A stretch of DNA of 34,093 nt from Xenophilus sp. L33 (GCF_009765735.1 NZ_LMUW01000040.1:1-34093); one strand, 5' to 3'; positions 14,799 through 24,350 are shown, counted from the stretch's first letter. The notes: generated from the letters alone by a model not told the origin. Translations and numbers: made by a program.

Positions 14799-15895
14799 GC
14801 GGCGACCTCGACCTTGCGCACCCAATGCGCGAAGGCCGACCCGGCCGGCCCGCGCTGCGCGCCGGGTGCGGCGGCCGTGCCGGCGCCTGCGACCGCGGCG
14901 CCGTTCATCGCCTCGCGCGGGCTGTAGCCGAACTGCGCGCGAAAGGCGCGGCTGAACTGGCTGGCGTTGGTGAAGCCGTGGTCTTCGGCGATGAGGCCCA
15001 ACTGGCGCTTGCGCTCGGGCGCGGCCAGCAGCGCGTGGATGCGCGTCAGCCGGCGTTCCTTGATGAAGTTCGCCACGCCCTGGTCGAACAGGCGGTAGAT
15101 GGTCGAGCGCGAGATCCGGAAGTGGCCGGCGATGCGCTCCACGCCGAGTTCGCTGTCGCACAGGTTGGCATCGATGAACTGCCTGATCTGCCGCCGCAGC
15201 GCGCCGTCGATCGCCGGCCTCGCCAGCCCGAGCGAATCGAAGGACGGCGCCAGGCTGGCCGCCAGCAGGTGCAGGGTGCTCAGGCGCGCGCCTTCGGCTT
15301 CCTGCGCGGTCATCGAGGGCAGGTAGCCGGGCAGCGCGAACAGGTGGCTCGACAGCAGCACGCTGGCGGCGCCGCGCAGCACCACGCCGTGCAGGTCGAG
15401 CGGCCGCGGCAGCAGGGCGTCGAGCGAATCGCGCGAGGCATAGAAGGCGATCGTGTGGCCGGCGCGATAGTGCACGGTCTGGGCGCGCGCGGTGTCGAGC
15501 AGCACCATCTGCTCGGCGGCGGTGTCGGTGGCGCGGCCGTCGGCGTCGACCTGCAGGCCGGCCACCTGGCTCACGTTGACCAGGTAGCAGTCGAGGCCGT
15601 CGCCGCGCGCATGGCCCGCGGTGCGAACCAGCGAGTGCGAAGGATGGCGGGTCGACACCACCATCGCGCCGTTGAGCAGCCACTTGTCGGCCTCGATCAC
15701 GCACTGCGACGGGTCGACGCCCGGGTCGGGCCGGACGTCGCACACGGTGGCCATCTGGGTGCGCCAGTGCGCCAGCCGCTGCGCGGGCGCCACGTCGGTG
15801 GTGCCGTAGAAGGCGGTCGGCACGCCCGGCTCCAGCTGGAGCGGCAGGGGAGCGAGGGGGGTGGCGCGCTGCGGGCTTTCGATGGCGATGCTCAT
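14795..15895 (-). CDS. AraC-family transcriptional regulator with AraC-binding-like N-terminal domain
   Basis: This 366-residue regulator has a long N-terminal cupin-like ligand domain of the AraC-binding-like type (about residues 30-210) and a C-terminal AraC/XylS domain (about 235-335) with two helix-turn-helix units: LGVERIAGHFRISRSTIYRL and the second ending HGFTNASQFSRAFRAQFGYSPREA (shown as HGFTNASQFSRAFRAQ, FGYSPREA). An Ala/Gly-rich linker follows before the end. The ATG at 15895 is chosen because AAGGAAG precedes it; the frame is open eleven codons upstream. It is divergent from the aminotransferase at 16079 and overlaps mobA at the stop codons. NahR/OxyR-like function is not implied; this subgroup often controls catabolic operons (compare FeaR). 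The aminotransferase is the likely target. Confidence 0.9.
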   Translation of the reverse strand: MSIAIESPQRATPLAPLPLQLEPGVPTAFYGTTDVAPAQRLAHWRTQMATVCDVRPDPGVDPSQCVIEADKWLLNGAMVVSTRHPSHSLVRTAGHARGDGLDCYLVNVSQVAGLQVDADGRATDTAAEQMVLLDTARAQTVHYRAGHTIAFYASRDSLDALLPRPLDLHGVVLRGAASVLLSSHLFALPGYLPSMTAQEAEGARLSTLHLLAASLAPSFDSLGLARPAIDGALRRQIRQFIDANLCDSELGVERIAGHFRISRSTIYRLFDQGVANFIKERRLTRIHALLAAPERKRQLGLIAEDHGFTNASQFSRAFRAQFGYSPREAMNGAAVAGAGTAAAPGAQRGPAGSAFAHWVRKVEVAA

Positions 15896-15978
15896 TCGAC
15901 TTCCTTGCGGTGGTGAGTGCGCCGCCAACGAACCCTGCGCGATCGGCCAGGCGGCTCGGGGCCCGTCGCGGAATTACT

Positions 15979-15988
15979 TAATATATTA
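15979..15988. promoter_or_regulatory. AT-rich palindrome in the AraC-aminotransferase gap
   Basis: TAATATATTA is a perfect 10-base palindrome inside an AT-rich island (about 15971-15995) that stands out from very GC-rich surroundings. It lies between divergent genes, so it probably contains a promoter or a regulator site. Hexamers with good sigma-70 spacing were not clear. Confidence 0.35.
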
Positions 15989-16078
15989 GATAAATGGGTG
16001 CCGACGCAAGCCCCCGGAGGTGGAGGCGCTTGCCGGTGCCGTCGGACAATGCGGGCTGCAGATCGGACGGAACCCACC

Positions 16079-17440
16079 ATGACGCACGTCTTCCACCGCC
16101 ACCTCCGCACCACGCCGCCGGTCGCCGTCAGCGCCGCCGGCATGCGCATCCGCGACGCCGCCGGCCGCAGCTACCTCGACGCCTCCGGCGGCGCCGCCGT
16201 GTCGTCGCTCGGCCACGGGCACCCCGACGTGATCGCCGCGATGCATGCGCAGATCGACCGGCTGCCCTATGCGCACACCAGCTTCTTCACCACCGAAGTG
16301 GCCGAGCGGCTGGCCGACGAATTGATCCGCACCGCGCCGCCGGGCATGAGCCACGTCTACCTGGTGAGCGGCGGCTCGGAGGCGGTCGAGTCGGCCCTGA
16401 AGATGGCGCGGCAGTATTTCGTCGAGATCGGCCAGCCGCAGCGCACCCGCTTCATCGCCCGGCGCCAGAGCTACCACGGCAATACGCTGGGCGCGCTCGC
16501 GGTGGGCGGCAACGAATGGCGGCGCGCGCCCTTCGCGCCGATCCTGGTGCCGGCGACCCACGTCGCACCCTGCTATCCCTACCGCGAGCAACGCGCGGAC
16601 GAGACGCCCGAGCAGTACGGCCTGCGCCTGGCCGCCGAACTGGAGGCCGCCATCGTGGCCCAGGGCGCCGACAGCGTGATCGCCTTCGTCGCCGAAACCG
16701 TCGGCGGCGCCACCGCGGGCGTGCTGACGCCGGTGCCGGGCTACTTCAGGGCGGTGCGCGAGGTCTGCGACCGCCATGGCGTGCTGCTGATCCTCGACGA
16801 GGTGATGTGCGGCATGGGCCGCACCGGCACGCTCCATGCCTGCGAACAGGAAGACGTGGTGCCCGACCTGGTCACCATCGCCAAGGGCCTCGGCGGCGGC
16901 TACCAGCCGATCGGCGCGGTGCTGGCGCAGCGCAGGATCGTCGACGCGATGTCCGCCGGCAGCGGCTTCTTCCAGCACGGACACACCTACCTCGGCCATC
17001 CGGTGGCCTGCGCCGCGGCGCTGGCGGTGCAGACGGTCATCCATCGCGACGGGCTGCTCGAGAAGGTGCGCCGCGACGGCGAGGCCTTCGGCGCGATGCT
17101 GCGCGAGGCGCTGGGCGAGCATCCGCACGTCGGCGACATCCGCGGCCGCGGCTTCTTCTGGGGCGTCGAACTGGTGAGCGACCGCGAAAGCAAGCGGCCC
17201 TTCGCGCCGGGCCTCAAGGTGAACGCGGCGATCAAGAAGGACGCGATGGCGCGCGGGCTCCTGTGCTATCCCTTCGGCGGGACGGTCGACGGCGTGAACG
17301 GCGACCACGTGCTGCTGGCGCCGCCCTTCATCGCGGGCACGGAAGACCTGCGGGAAATCGTGCGCCTGCTGGCCGAGTCGATCGCCGCGGTCACCGAAGC
17401 GAACGAAGTCGCGCAAGCCACGCAGGCGCCGCCGCGCTAG
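16079..17440 (+). CDS. Class III (subgroup II) PLP-dependent aminotransferase
   Basis: This 453-residue enzyme transfers an amino group, probably from an omega-amino or similar donor, to a keto acid. Class III marks are VSGGSEAVESALK (96-108 region), QSYHGNTLGAL (130-140), LILDEVMCGMGRTG (237-250) with the PLP-pyridine D240, and IAKGLGGGY (267-275) with the PLP lysine K269. The ATG at 16079 begins MTHVFHRHL; the open frame runs 54 codons further upstream but that part crosses the AT-rich promoter island and is not family-like. It is divergent from the AraC gene and followed by a methyltransferase 46 bases later. Gamma-aminobutyrate, beta-alanine, taurine or diamine substrates are all possible; a close relation to DgdA at 20976 is only at family level. 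Confidence 0.92.
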   Translation: MTHVFHRHLRTTPPVAVSAAGMRIRDAAGRSYLDASGGAAVSSLGHGHPDVIAAMHAQIDRLPYAHTSFFTTEVAERLADELIRTAPPGMSHVYLVSGGSEAVESALKMARQYFVEIGQPQRTRFIARRQSYHGNTLGALAVGGNEWRRAPFAPILVPATHVAPCYPYREQRADETPEQYGLRLAAELEAAIVAQGADSVIAFVAETVGGATAGVLTPVPGYFRAVREVCDRHGVLLILDEVMCGMGRTGTLHACEQEDVVPDLVTIAKGLGGGYQPIGAVLAQRRIVDAMSAGSGFFQHGHTYLGHPVACAAALAVQTVIHRDGLLEKVRRDGEAFGAMLREALGEHPHVGDIRGRGFFWGVELVSDRESKRPFAPGLKVNAAIKKDAMARGLLCYPFGGTVDGVNGDHVLLAPPFIAGTEDLREIVRLLAESIAAVTEANEVAQATQAPPR

Positions 17441-17486
17441 CATCCGTGCGCCGCCGGCATGTCGCCGGCCTCTCGAGGAGCCCGTC

Positions 17487-18305
17487 ATGACTTCCCGCAA
17501 CGCCTCCGACGACGACGGCGCCGCCACACCGTGGAATGCCGGCGACTACGCCCGCAATTCCAGCCTGCAGGAGGCGATGGCCGGCGAGGCGCTGGCACTG
17601 CTTCAGTTGAACGGCGACGAACGCATGCTCGACATCGGCTGCGGCGACGGCCGGCTGACCGCCCGCATCGCCGAGCGCCTGCCGCGCGGCCGCATCCTCG
17701 GCGTCGACGCCTCGAAGGACATGATCGACTTCGCCGCCGCGCACTGGGTCGCAGGCGCCAACGACCGGCTGCGCTTCGCGGTCGCCGATGCGGCCGCGCT
17801 CGCCTTCCATGCCGAATTCGACCGCATCGTTTCGTTCAACGCGCTGCATTGGGTGCCGGCGCAGGACCGGGCGCTCGACGGCATCCGCGCCGCGCTCGCG
17901 CCCGGCGGCCGCGCGCAGTTGCGCATGGTGGTCAAGGGGCCGGTCACCAGCCTGGAGGAAGTGGCCGAAGCCGTTCGGCAGGCCGAGGAATGGCGCGCGC
18001 ATTTCGATGGCTTCACCGATCCGTACCTGCGGCTCGACAGCGACGCCTACGCGGCGCTGGCAGAGGCCCGCGGCTTTCGTGTCCTCGGGCGGTCGACCCG
18101 CTTGCATGCCTGGGACTTCCGCACCGACGAGGCCTTCTTCGGCTTCTGCAAGGCCGGCTTCGGCGCCTGGACCCGCCGCCTGCCGGCCGACCGGCACGAC
18201 GACTTCGTGCGCGAGGTGATCGCCGCCTACCGCCAGGCGCAGGCCGCGCCGGCCGCCGAGCGCAACGTGTTCCGCTTCTACCAGATAGACATCGAGCTCG
18301 GCTGA
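17487..18305 (+). CDS. SAM-dependent methyltransferase (class I, trans-aconitate methyltransferase-like)
   Basis: This 272-residue soluble methyltransferase shows motif I MLDIGCGDGRLT (47-58), the acidic end of beta-2 GVDASKDMI (72-80), motif II/post region VADAAALAF and FDRIVSFNALHWV with the HW typical of Tam/UbiE-like enzymes, and a further IRAALAPGGR. The C-terminal half (FFGFCKAGFGAW region) resembles the trans-aconitate methyltransferase type. The substrate is not evident. The ATG at 17487 has CGAGGAG upstream. It follows the aminotransferase by 46 bases, likely in one transcript, and is followed by a hairpin at 18312-18331. Confidence 0.9.
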   Translation: MTSRNASDDDGAATPWNAGDYARNSSLQEAMAGEALALLQLNGDERMLDIGCGDGRLTARIAERLPRGRILGVDASKDMIDFAAAHWVAGANDRLRFAVADAAALAFHAEFDRIVSFNALHWVPAQDRALDGIRAALAPGGRAQLRMVVKGPVTSLEEVAEAVRQAEEWRAHFDGFTDPYLRLDSDAYAALAEARGFRVLGRSTRLHAWDFRTDEAFFGFCKAGFGAWTRRLPADRHDDFVREVIAAYRQAQAAPAAERNVFRFYQIDIELG

Positions 18306-18311
18306 CGCCCG

Positions 18312-18331
18312 GTGCGGCCCGTCGGCCGCAC
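18312..18331. terminator. GC-rich hairpin after the methyltransferase
   Basis: GTGCGGCC (18312-18319) and GGCCGCAC (18324-18331) pair perfectly around a CGTC loop, starting seven bases after the methyltransferase stop. There is no T-run, so it is either a weak terminator or an mRNA end-stabilising structure. It abuts the next palindrome. Confidence 0.55.
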
Positions 18332-18365
18332 TTGCACCAAGGTGCAATCCCCGTTGCCCCAACGG
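18332..18365. promoter_or_regulatory. Two tandem palindromes upstream of the sulfatase gene
   Basis: TTGCACC-AA-GGTGCAA (18332-18347) and CCGTTG-CCC-CAACGG (18351-18365) are both perfect inverted repeats within 34 bases. They lie 60-90 bases before the sulfatase start and are followed by a short tandem GGACAGTGGACAG. Either could be an operator. The first is reminiscent of NtrC sites but the arm spacing is 2, not the usual 5. Confidence 0.45.
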
Positions 18366-18424
18366 ACAGTGGACAGATCGGATGCCGCGCGCATTCTTCG
18401 CCTTCCACTCGTCAAGGAAACCAC

Positions 18425-19993
18425 ATGGCAACGAAGAAGCAGGCGGCCAAATCGGGCAAGCAACCCAACATCCTCGTGATCTGGGGCGACGACATCGGCA
18501 TCGCCAACCTCAGCTGTTATTCGCACGGGCTCATGGGCTACCAGACGCCCCACATCGACCGCCTGGCCCGCGAGGGCATGAAGTTCACCGACTCCTACGG
18601 CGAGCAGTCGTGCACCGCCGGGCGCTCGTCGTTCATCACCGGTCAGAGCGTGTTCCGCACGGGCCTGTCGAAGGTCGGCATCCCGGCCGCGCCGGTCGGC
18701 ATGAACGACAAGATCGTCACCATCGCCGCGCTCCTGAAGAACCAGGGCTACGCGACCGGCCAGTTCGGCAAGAACCACCTGGGCGACCGCAACGAGCATC
18801 TGCCGACCATCCACGGCTTCGACGAATTCTTCGGCAACCTCTACCACCTCAACGCCGAGGAAGAGCCGGAGATGCCCGACTACTACCCCGAGAAGGACTT
18901 CCCCGACTTCAAGAAGAACAACGGCCCGCGCGGCGTGCTGCATTCGTGGGCGACCGACAAGGACGACGCGACCGAGGAGCCGCGCTGGGGCCGGGTCGGC
19001 AAGCAGAAGATCGAGGACACCGGCCCGCTCACCGTGAAGCGCATGGAAACCTGCGACGACGAGTTCGTCGACGCCGCCAAGACCTTCATCGGCAAGCAGC
19101 ACGACGACGGCAAGCCCTTCTTCGTGTGGCTGAACTTCACGCACATGCACTTCGTCACGCACACCAAGCCGGAGAGCATCGGCCAGGCCGGCCGCTGGCA
19201 GTCGCCCTACCACGACACGATGATCGACCACGACAAGAACGTCGGCCAGATGCTCGACTACCTGGACGAACTGGGCATCACCGAAGACACCTTCGTCATG
19301 TACTCGACCGACAACGGCCCGCACATGAACAGCTGGCCCGACGGCGCGATGACGCCCTTCCGCAGCGAGAAGAACACCAACTGGGAAGGCGCCTTCCGCA
19401 TTCCGCTGATCACCCGCTGGCCCGGCCACATCCCGCCGGGCAGCGTGTCCAACGGCATCGTGCAGCACCACGACTGGCTGCCGACCTTCCTCGAGATGGC
19501 CGGCGACCCCGACGTGGTCGAGAAATGCAAGAAGGGCATCCAGGCCATCGGCCGCACCTACAAGAACCACATCGACGGCATCAGTCTCCTGGGCCACATC
19601 ACCGGCAAGGAGAAGGAGAGCCCGCGCAAGCTCTTCGTCTACATCAGCGACGACGGCGACGTGCTGGGCATCCGCTACGACAACTGGAAGGTGGTGTTCA
19701 TGGAGCAGCGGCTGGCCGGCACCATGGGCGTCTGGGCCGAGCCTTTCGTGCGGCTGCGCCTGCCCAAGCTCTTCAACCTGCGGACCGACCCCTTCGAGCG
19801 GGCCGACTTCACCTCGAATTCCTATTACCAGTGGTTCCTGTACCACGCGTACATCCTGTACGGCGCCTATGCGATCGCCGACAAGTTCGCGGCGACCTTC
19901 AAGGACTTCCCGCCGGTGCAGAAGCCCAACACCTTCACCATCGACGACGCGCTGGCCAAGATGTCGGAGGCGGCGGCGGGCGGCAGCACCTGA
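18425..19993 (+). CDS. Arylsulfatase-type sulfatase (Cys-type, formylglycine-dependent)
   Basis: This 522-residue enzyme of the alkaline phosphatase superfamily hydrolyses a sulfate ester. The FGly signature is C63 in SCTAGRSSF (C-x-A-x-R), which must be oxidised to formylglycine by an FGE-type enzyme not present in this window. Metal-ligand regions are WGDDIG (20-25; D22, D23) and STDNGPH (294-300; D296, N297); active-site basics are K116/H118 in GKNHLG and K316 in RSEKNTNWEG. There is no signal peptide: the N-terminus MATKKQAAKSGKQPN is basic and leads straight into the core strand, so cytosolic location is expected. The ATG at 18425 follows AAGGAAA; an open frame of 322 codons upstream is a shadow of the methyltransferase. 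It converges on dgdR with seven bases between stops. Choline-sulfatase is less likely because its signatures are absent. Confidence 0.92.
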   Translation: MATKKQAAKSGKQPNILVIWGDDIGIANLSCYSHGLMGYQTPHIDRLAREGMKFTDSYGEQSCTAGRSSFITGQSVFRTGLSKVGIPAAPVGMNDKIVTIAALLKNQGYATGQFGKNHLGDRNEHLPTIHGFDEFFGNLYHLNAEEEPEMPDYYPEKDFPDFKKNNGPRGVLHSWATDKDDATEEPRWGRVGKQKIEDTGPLTVKRMETCDDEFVDAAKTFIGKQHDDGKPFFVWLNFTHMHFVTHTKPESIGQAGRWQSPYHDTMIDHDKNVGQMLDYLDELGITEDTFVMYSTDNGPHMNSWPDGAMTPFRSEKNTNWEGAFRIPLITRWPGHIPPGSVSNGIVQHHDWLPTFLEMAGDPDVVEKCKKGIQAIGRTYKNHIDGISLLGHITGKEKESPRKLFVYISDDGDVLGIRYDNWKVVFMEQRLAGTMGVWAEPFVRLRLPKLFNLRTDPFERADFTSNSYYQWFLYHAYILYGAYAIADKFAATFKDFPPVQKPNTFTIDDALAKMSEAAAGGST

Positions 19994-20000
19994 GGCCGGA

Positions 20001-20867
20001 TCAGGGGTCGACCGGCACCACGGTCTCCAGCACCGCGGCGAAGGCGCCCACCAGCGCCGGCGGCCGCGCCAGGTCGAAGGCCACCTTGACGCCCACGCCC
20101 GGCAGCAACGGCAGCGGCCGACCGGCTCCTGCGGGCAGCACCTGCAGGTCCGGCGGCACGGCCGAGCGGGTCAGCACCGCGATCGCCAACCCCGATCGCA
20201 CCACGCTGATCAGCCCGGCCAGGTCCTCGCTCGCGTAGGCGATGCGCCAGGCGCGGCCCGCGCGGGTCAGCGCCTCGAGCGCGAGCCGGTGGTCTAGCGT
20301 GGCCTCGTCCGACAGCGCCAGCGGCAGCGGGTCGAGTTCGGCCAGCGCATCGCCGGCATGGCCGACCCATACCAGCGGTTCGTGCCGGATCACGCCGGCC
20401 GGGTCTTCGCCCTCGGCCACCGAGACCAGCGCGAGGTCGAGCGCATGCGCGCGCAGCCGTTCGCGCAGTCGCGGCGTCGGCGCGCAATGCACCTGCACGA
20501 AGACGCGCGGATGGTGCTGCGCGAATTCGCGCAGCACCCGCGGCAGGAAGGCGCTGGCGTAGTCGCCCGGGCAGCCGAAGCGGATGGTGCCGACGAGGCC
20601 GGCGCCCGAGAGGTCGGCCACCGCCTCGTCGTGCGCCCGCAGGATCTCCAGCGCACGCACCAGCAGCTTCTCGCCGTGAAAGGTCAGCACTACGCCGCGA
20701 CCGGTGCGGTTCAAAAGCGGCTGGCCGAGCAGGCTCTCCAGCTTCTTGACCTGCATGCTCAGCGCCGCCGGCGTGCGGCCGACCTGGCGCGCCGACTGCA
20801 CCAGCGTGCGGGTCTGCGCGATGGCCGCGAAGCTGCGAAGGAGGTCGATGTCGAGGTTGCGGGGCAC
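20001..20867 (-). CDS. dgdR: LysR-family regulator, probable DgdR repressor of dgdA
   Basis: This 288-residue LysR protein begins with a GTG start at 20867 (MPRNLDIDLLRSFAAIAQTR), the N-terminal winged helix-turn-helix spans residues 1-62 (LVQSARQVGRTPAALSMQVK, 22-41) and the effector domain follows. It is divergent from the dgdA gene; in Burkholderia cepacia dgdA is divergently flanked by dgdR, a LysR protein, and a matching length and position are seen here. The GTG start is picked because no ATG is in frame nearby and AGGAC lies upstream. The open frame continuing upstream crosses dgdA on the opposite strand and is a shadow. It likely represses dgdA until a dialkylglycine such as 2-methylalanine is present (inference from precedent). 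Confidence 0.85.
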   Translation of the reverse strand: MPRNLDIDLLRSFAAIAQTRTLVQSARQVGRTPAALSMQVKKLESLLGQPLLNRTGRGVVLTFHGEKLLVRALEILRAHDEAVADLSGAGLVGTIRFGCPGDYASAFLPRVLREFAQHHPRVFVQVHCAPTPRLRERLRAHALDLALVSVAEGEDPAGVIRHEPLVWVGHAGDALAELDPLPLALSDEATLDHRLALEALTRAGRAWRIAYASEDLAGLISVVRSGLAIAVLTRSAVPPDLQVLPAGAGRPLPLLPGVGVKVAFDLARPPALVGAFAAVLETVVPVDP

Positions 20868-20885
20868 GGCACAGGTCCTGCTTGA

Positions 20886-22277
<1,392 letters not shown>

Positions 22278-22453
22278 GGCTCAGGGCGCCGCGAGGCGAA
22301 AAGCACCGCGACCGTGACGTATTTCCAGATCTATTTTTGCACGCTACAACCAACGTAGTAACAAAACGTTTCAGCAATCGAGGGCCGCGGACTACAGTCG
22401 TTTTCAATGACTGACGCAGCACTCCTCGCCCTTTTTCCTGATGCGGCGACACC

Positions 22454-23380
22454 ATGACCGAGTCGCTCGCCCTGGTCGTCGGCGCCGACGACATCCCGCC
22501 GAAGGAACAGCTGGTCCTGAAATCGCTGCTGCGGCTGCTCGACGGCCGCATCGGGTTGCGCCTGAGCTTTTCCGAAGCCCTGCGCGACTGCAACGTGGTC
22601 TTCGCGCAGTGCGGCCTGAAGCACAACCCCACCCGGCCGACCGTGCTGGTGCGTGTGCTGCCGCAGGAAGGCGATGCCGACGGCGGCGCCGACAGCCTCA
22701 GCATCCAGGCGCCGCTGCGCATGAGCAACGTGATGGAGACGCTGCGTGCCTGCGTCGACGCGATCAAGTCGACCAAGGCGCCGGAGCCGACCGCCGGCGC
22801 GTCGAGCGCATTGATCGACCTGCTCACGCGCGGCCTGGCTTGCGGCAGCCGGTCGAAGGAGGCCTATGCGATCGAAGGCGAAGGTCGGCTGCTGCTGGAC
22901 TTCGGCAACGACCGCATCCATTCGAGCGCGCCGCTGGAGGCGCTCGCGAGCGGCAATTTCCGCCTCGCGCTGCTGCCCCAAGCCATGCCCGATGCCGAGG
23001 TCGCCGCGCTGCCGGTGCATCGCCTGCGCGAACTGCTGTGGTCCGCCGCGCACCGCGTCGGCCAGGACGACCGGCCGACCGAAGCGCTGTCCGGCCACTA
23101 CCGGCTGCTGCGCTGGCCCGACGCCGCCGCGCTGCGCCATCCCGGTTTTCCGCGGCTCGCGGCGCTGCTCACGAACCGGCCCTTCGACGTCGCCGCGGCG
23201 AGCCAGGCGAGCGGCGTGTCGCCGGCCGGCGTCCAGGCCTTCCTGCGGGTCTGCCTGTCGCTCGGCATCGCGGTCGCGGCCGATGCGCCGGCACCGGCGG
23301 CCGAGCCGGCATCGACCCCCATGCCGGGCACCCTGCGCTCGGTCATCGGCCGCCTGCGGGAGCGCCTGAAGCTATGGTGA
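22454..23380 (+). CDS. Unrecognised protein, first gene of the GTPase/roadblock module (receiver-like N-terminus)
   Basis: This 308-residue soluble protein is not a family I can name. The N-terminal 105 residues alternate hydrophobic strands and helices (LALVVGADD, 5-13; VVFAQ, 48-52; TVLVRVLP, 63-70; LRMSNVMETLRACVDAI, 88-104) in a way that resembles a response-regulator receiver without a clear phospho-acceptor pattern. The middle (about 120-200) is unassigned. The region RLLRWPDAAALRHPGFPRLAALLTNR (split here at 217-229 and 230-242) through VAAASQASGVSPAGVQAFLRVCL looks like a winged-helix-type domain. A Pro/Ala-rich linker (276-290) precedes a basic C-terminus. It overlaps the GTPase start by seven bases (ATGGTGA), so the two are translationally coupled. 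No clear ribosome site precedes its ATG. An effector or adaptor for the GTPase is a reasonable guess. Confidence 0.75.
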   Translation: MTESLALVVGADDIPPKEQLVLKSLLRLLDGRIGLRLSFSEALRDCNVVFAQCGLKHNPTRPTVLVRVLPQEGDADGGADSLSIQAPLRMSNVMETLRACVDAIKSTKAPEPTAGASSALIDLLTRGLACGSRSKEAYAIEGEGRLLLDFGNDRIHSSAPLEALASGNFRLALLPQAMPDAEVAALPVHRLRELLWSAAHRVGQDDRPTEALSGHYRLLRWPDAAALRHPGFPRLAALLTNRPFDVAAASQASGVSPAGVQAFLRVCLSLGIAVAADAPAPAAEPASTPMPGTLRSVIGRLRERLKLW

Positions 23381-23931
23381 ACCTCGCCACCGCGCGCCCC
23401 GGCGATGCCAAGATCGTCTTCACCGGCCCGATGGGCGCGGGCAAGACCACCGCGATCAACGCGGTCAGCGACAGCCAGGTGATGTCGACCGAAGTGCCGA
23501 TCAGCGACGGCGCGATCGGCGCCAAGAGCCACACGACTGTCGGCTTCGACTACGGCGAATGCCAGCTCGAAGGCGGCCATGCGCTGCGCTTGTTCGGCAC
23601 GCCGGGCCAGGAGCGGTTTCGCTTCATGTGGGACATCCTGGGCGCCGGTGCGCTCGGCCTGGTGGTGCTGATCGACAACACGCGGCCCGATCCGATCGGC
23701 GACGTCGAGCACTACGTGCGCGCCTTCGCGGCCCGGATCCTTCCGGAGCGCATGGTGGTCGGCGTCGGCCGGCTCGACCAGGCGGCGTCGCCCTCGATCG
23801 AGGACTACTGCGAGCGCCTGGCGCGCATCGATGCGCGGCTGCCGGTGCTCGAAGTGGACGTGCGGCGCGCGCAGGACGTGCGGCTGCTGCTGTCGGTGCT
23901 GGTCAGCCTGGTGGAGGTTCAACATGAATAG
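23374..23931 (+). CDS. Small Ras-like GTPase of the roadblock-associated type
   Basis: This 185-residue protein is a single small GTPase domain. The P-loop is GPMGAGKTT (18-26), switch II/G3 is FGTPGQERF (74-82) in place of the Ras DTAGQE, and the G4 position reads VGRLDQ (131-136) rather than NKxD, keeping D135. The Thr/Ser-rich stretch STEVPISDGAIG (38-49) before it would be switch I. No lipid-attachment cysteine is seen at the C-terminus. This group occurs next to roadblock/LC7 proteins in many bacteria, including Streptomyces conservon CvnD. The start codon is within the stop region of the upstream gene and its own stop overlaps the ATG of the next gene by eight bases, so the three are coupled. 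It probably acts as a molecular switch with the roadblock proteins as regulators. Confidence 0.88.
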   Translation: MVNLATARPGDAKIVFTGPMGAGKTTAINAVSDSQVMSTEVPISDGAIGAKSHTTVGFDYGECQLEGGHALRLFGTPGQERFRFMWDILGAGALGLVVLIDNTRPDPIGDVEHYVRAFAARILPERMVVGVGRLDQAASPSIEDYCERLARIDARLPVLEVDVRRAQDVRLLLSVLVSLVEVQHE

Positions 23932-24349
23932 GGCGCTGCCCCTGGCGGCACAGCCGAGGCTGGTGCTGGTGTCGCGCTACGCGGAATTGCTGGCGCGGCT
24001 GCGCAGCGGCACCGCCGGCGTGACCAGCGCCAGCCTCGCCACCGCGGACGGCCTGGCGGTGGCGTCCACGCTCACCGACGAGCAGGACATCGACAAGCTG
24101 GCCGCCATGGCGGGCTCGATCGCGGCGCTGGCCTCGGCGCTCACCCGCGAGACCGGCCACGGCGAGCCGGAGCGCGTGGTGCTCGAATCGGCCACCGGCC
24201 TCATCGTGTCGATGAAGGTGCCGGGCCGCGACGGCGGCATGGTGCTGACCGTGGTGACCGACCGGCACGCGGTGCTGGGCAAGCTGCTCTGGGACTGCCG
24301 CGCCACCGCGCTGGAGATCGCGCAGTCGCAGGAGGCGCTGGCGGCATGA
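23924..24349 (+). CDS. Roadblock/LC7-domain protein
   Basis: This 141-residue protein matches the roadblock/LC7 fold: a first strand-helix unit ELLARLRSGTAGVTSASLATADGLAVAST (split, about 21-35 and 36-49), the helix DIDKLAAMAGSIAALASAL (56-74), and the beta strands RVVLESATGLIVSMKV (83-98) and VLTVVTD (106-112). Roadblock proteins such as MglB bind small GTPases and stimulate GTP hydrolysis or tune their location. Its start overlaps the GTPase stop, with a GGAGG ribosome site in the GTPase end. The frame is open further back inside the GTPase but that is a shadow. GAP activity toward the neighbouring GTPase is inferred. Confidence 0.85.
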   Translation: MNRALPLAAQPRLVLVSRYAELLARLRSGTAGVTSASLATADGLAVASTLTDEQDIDKLAAMAGSIAALASALTRETGHGEPERVVLESATGLIVSMKVPGRDGGMVLTVVTDRHAVLGKLLWDCRATALEIAQSQEALAA

Positions 24350-24350
24350 A

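Noticed and set aside
18332..18347. Possible NtrC site or sigma-54 promoter at TTGCACCAAGGTGCAA
   Set aside because: NtrC sites have arms five bases apart and sigma-54 needs a -24 GG and -12 GC pair; neither fits, so I call only a generic palindrome.
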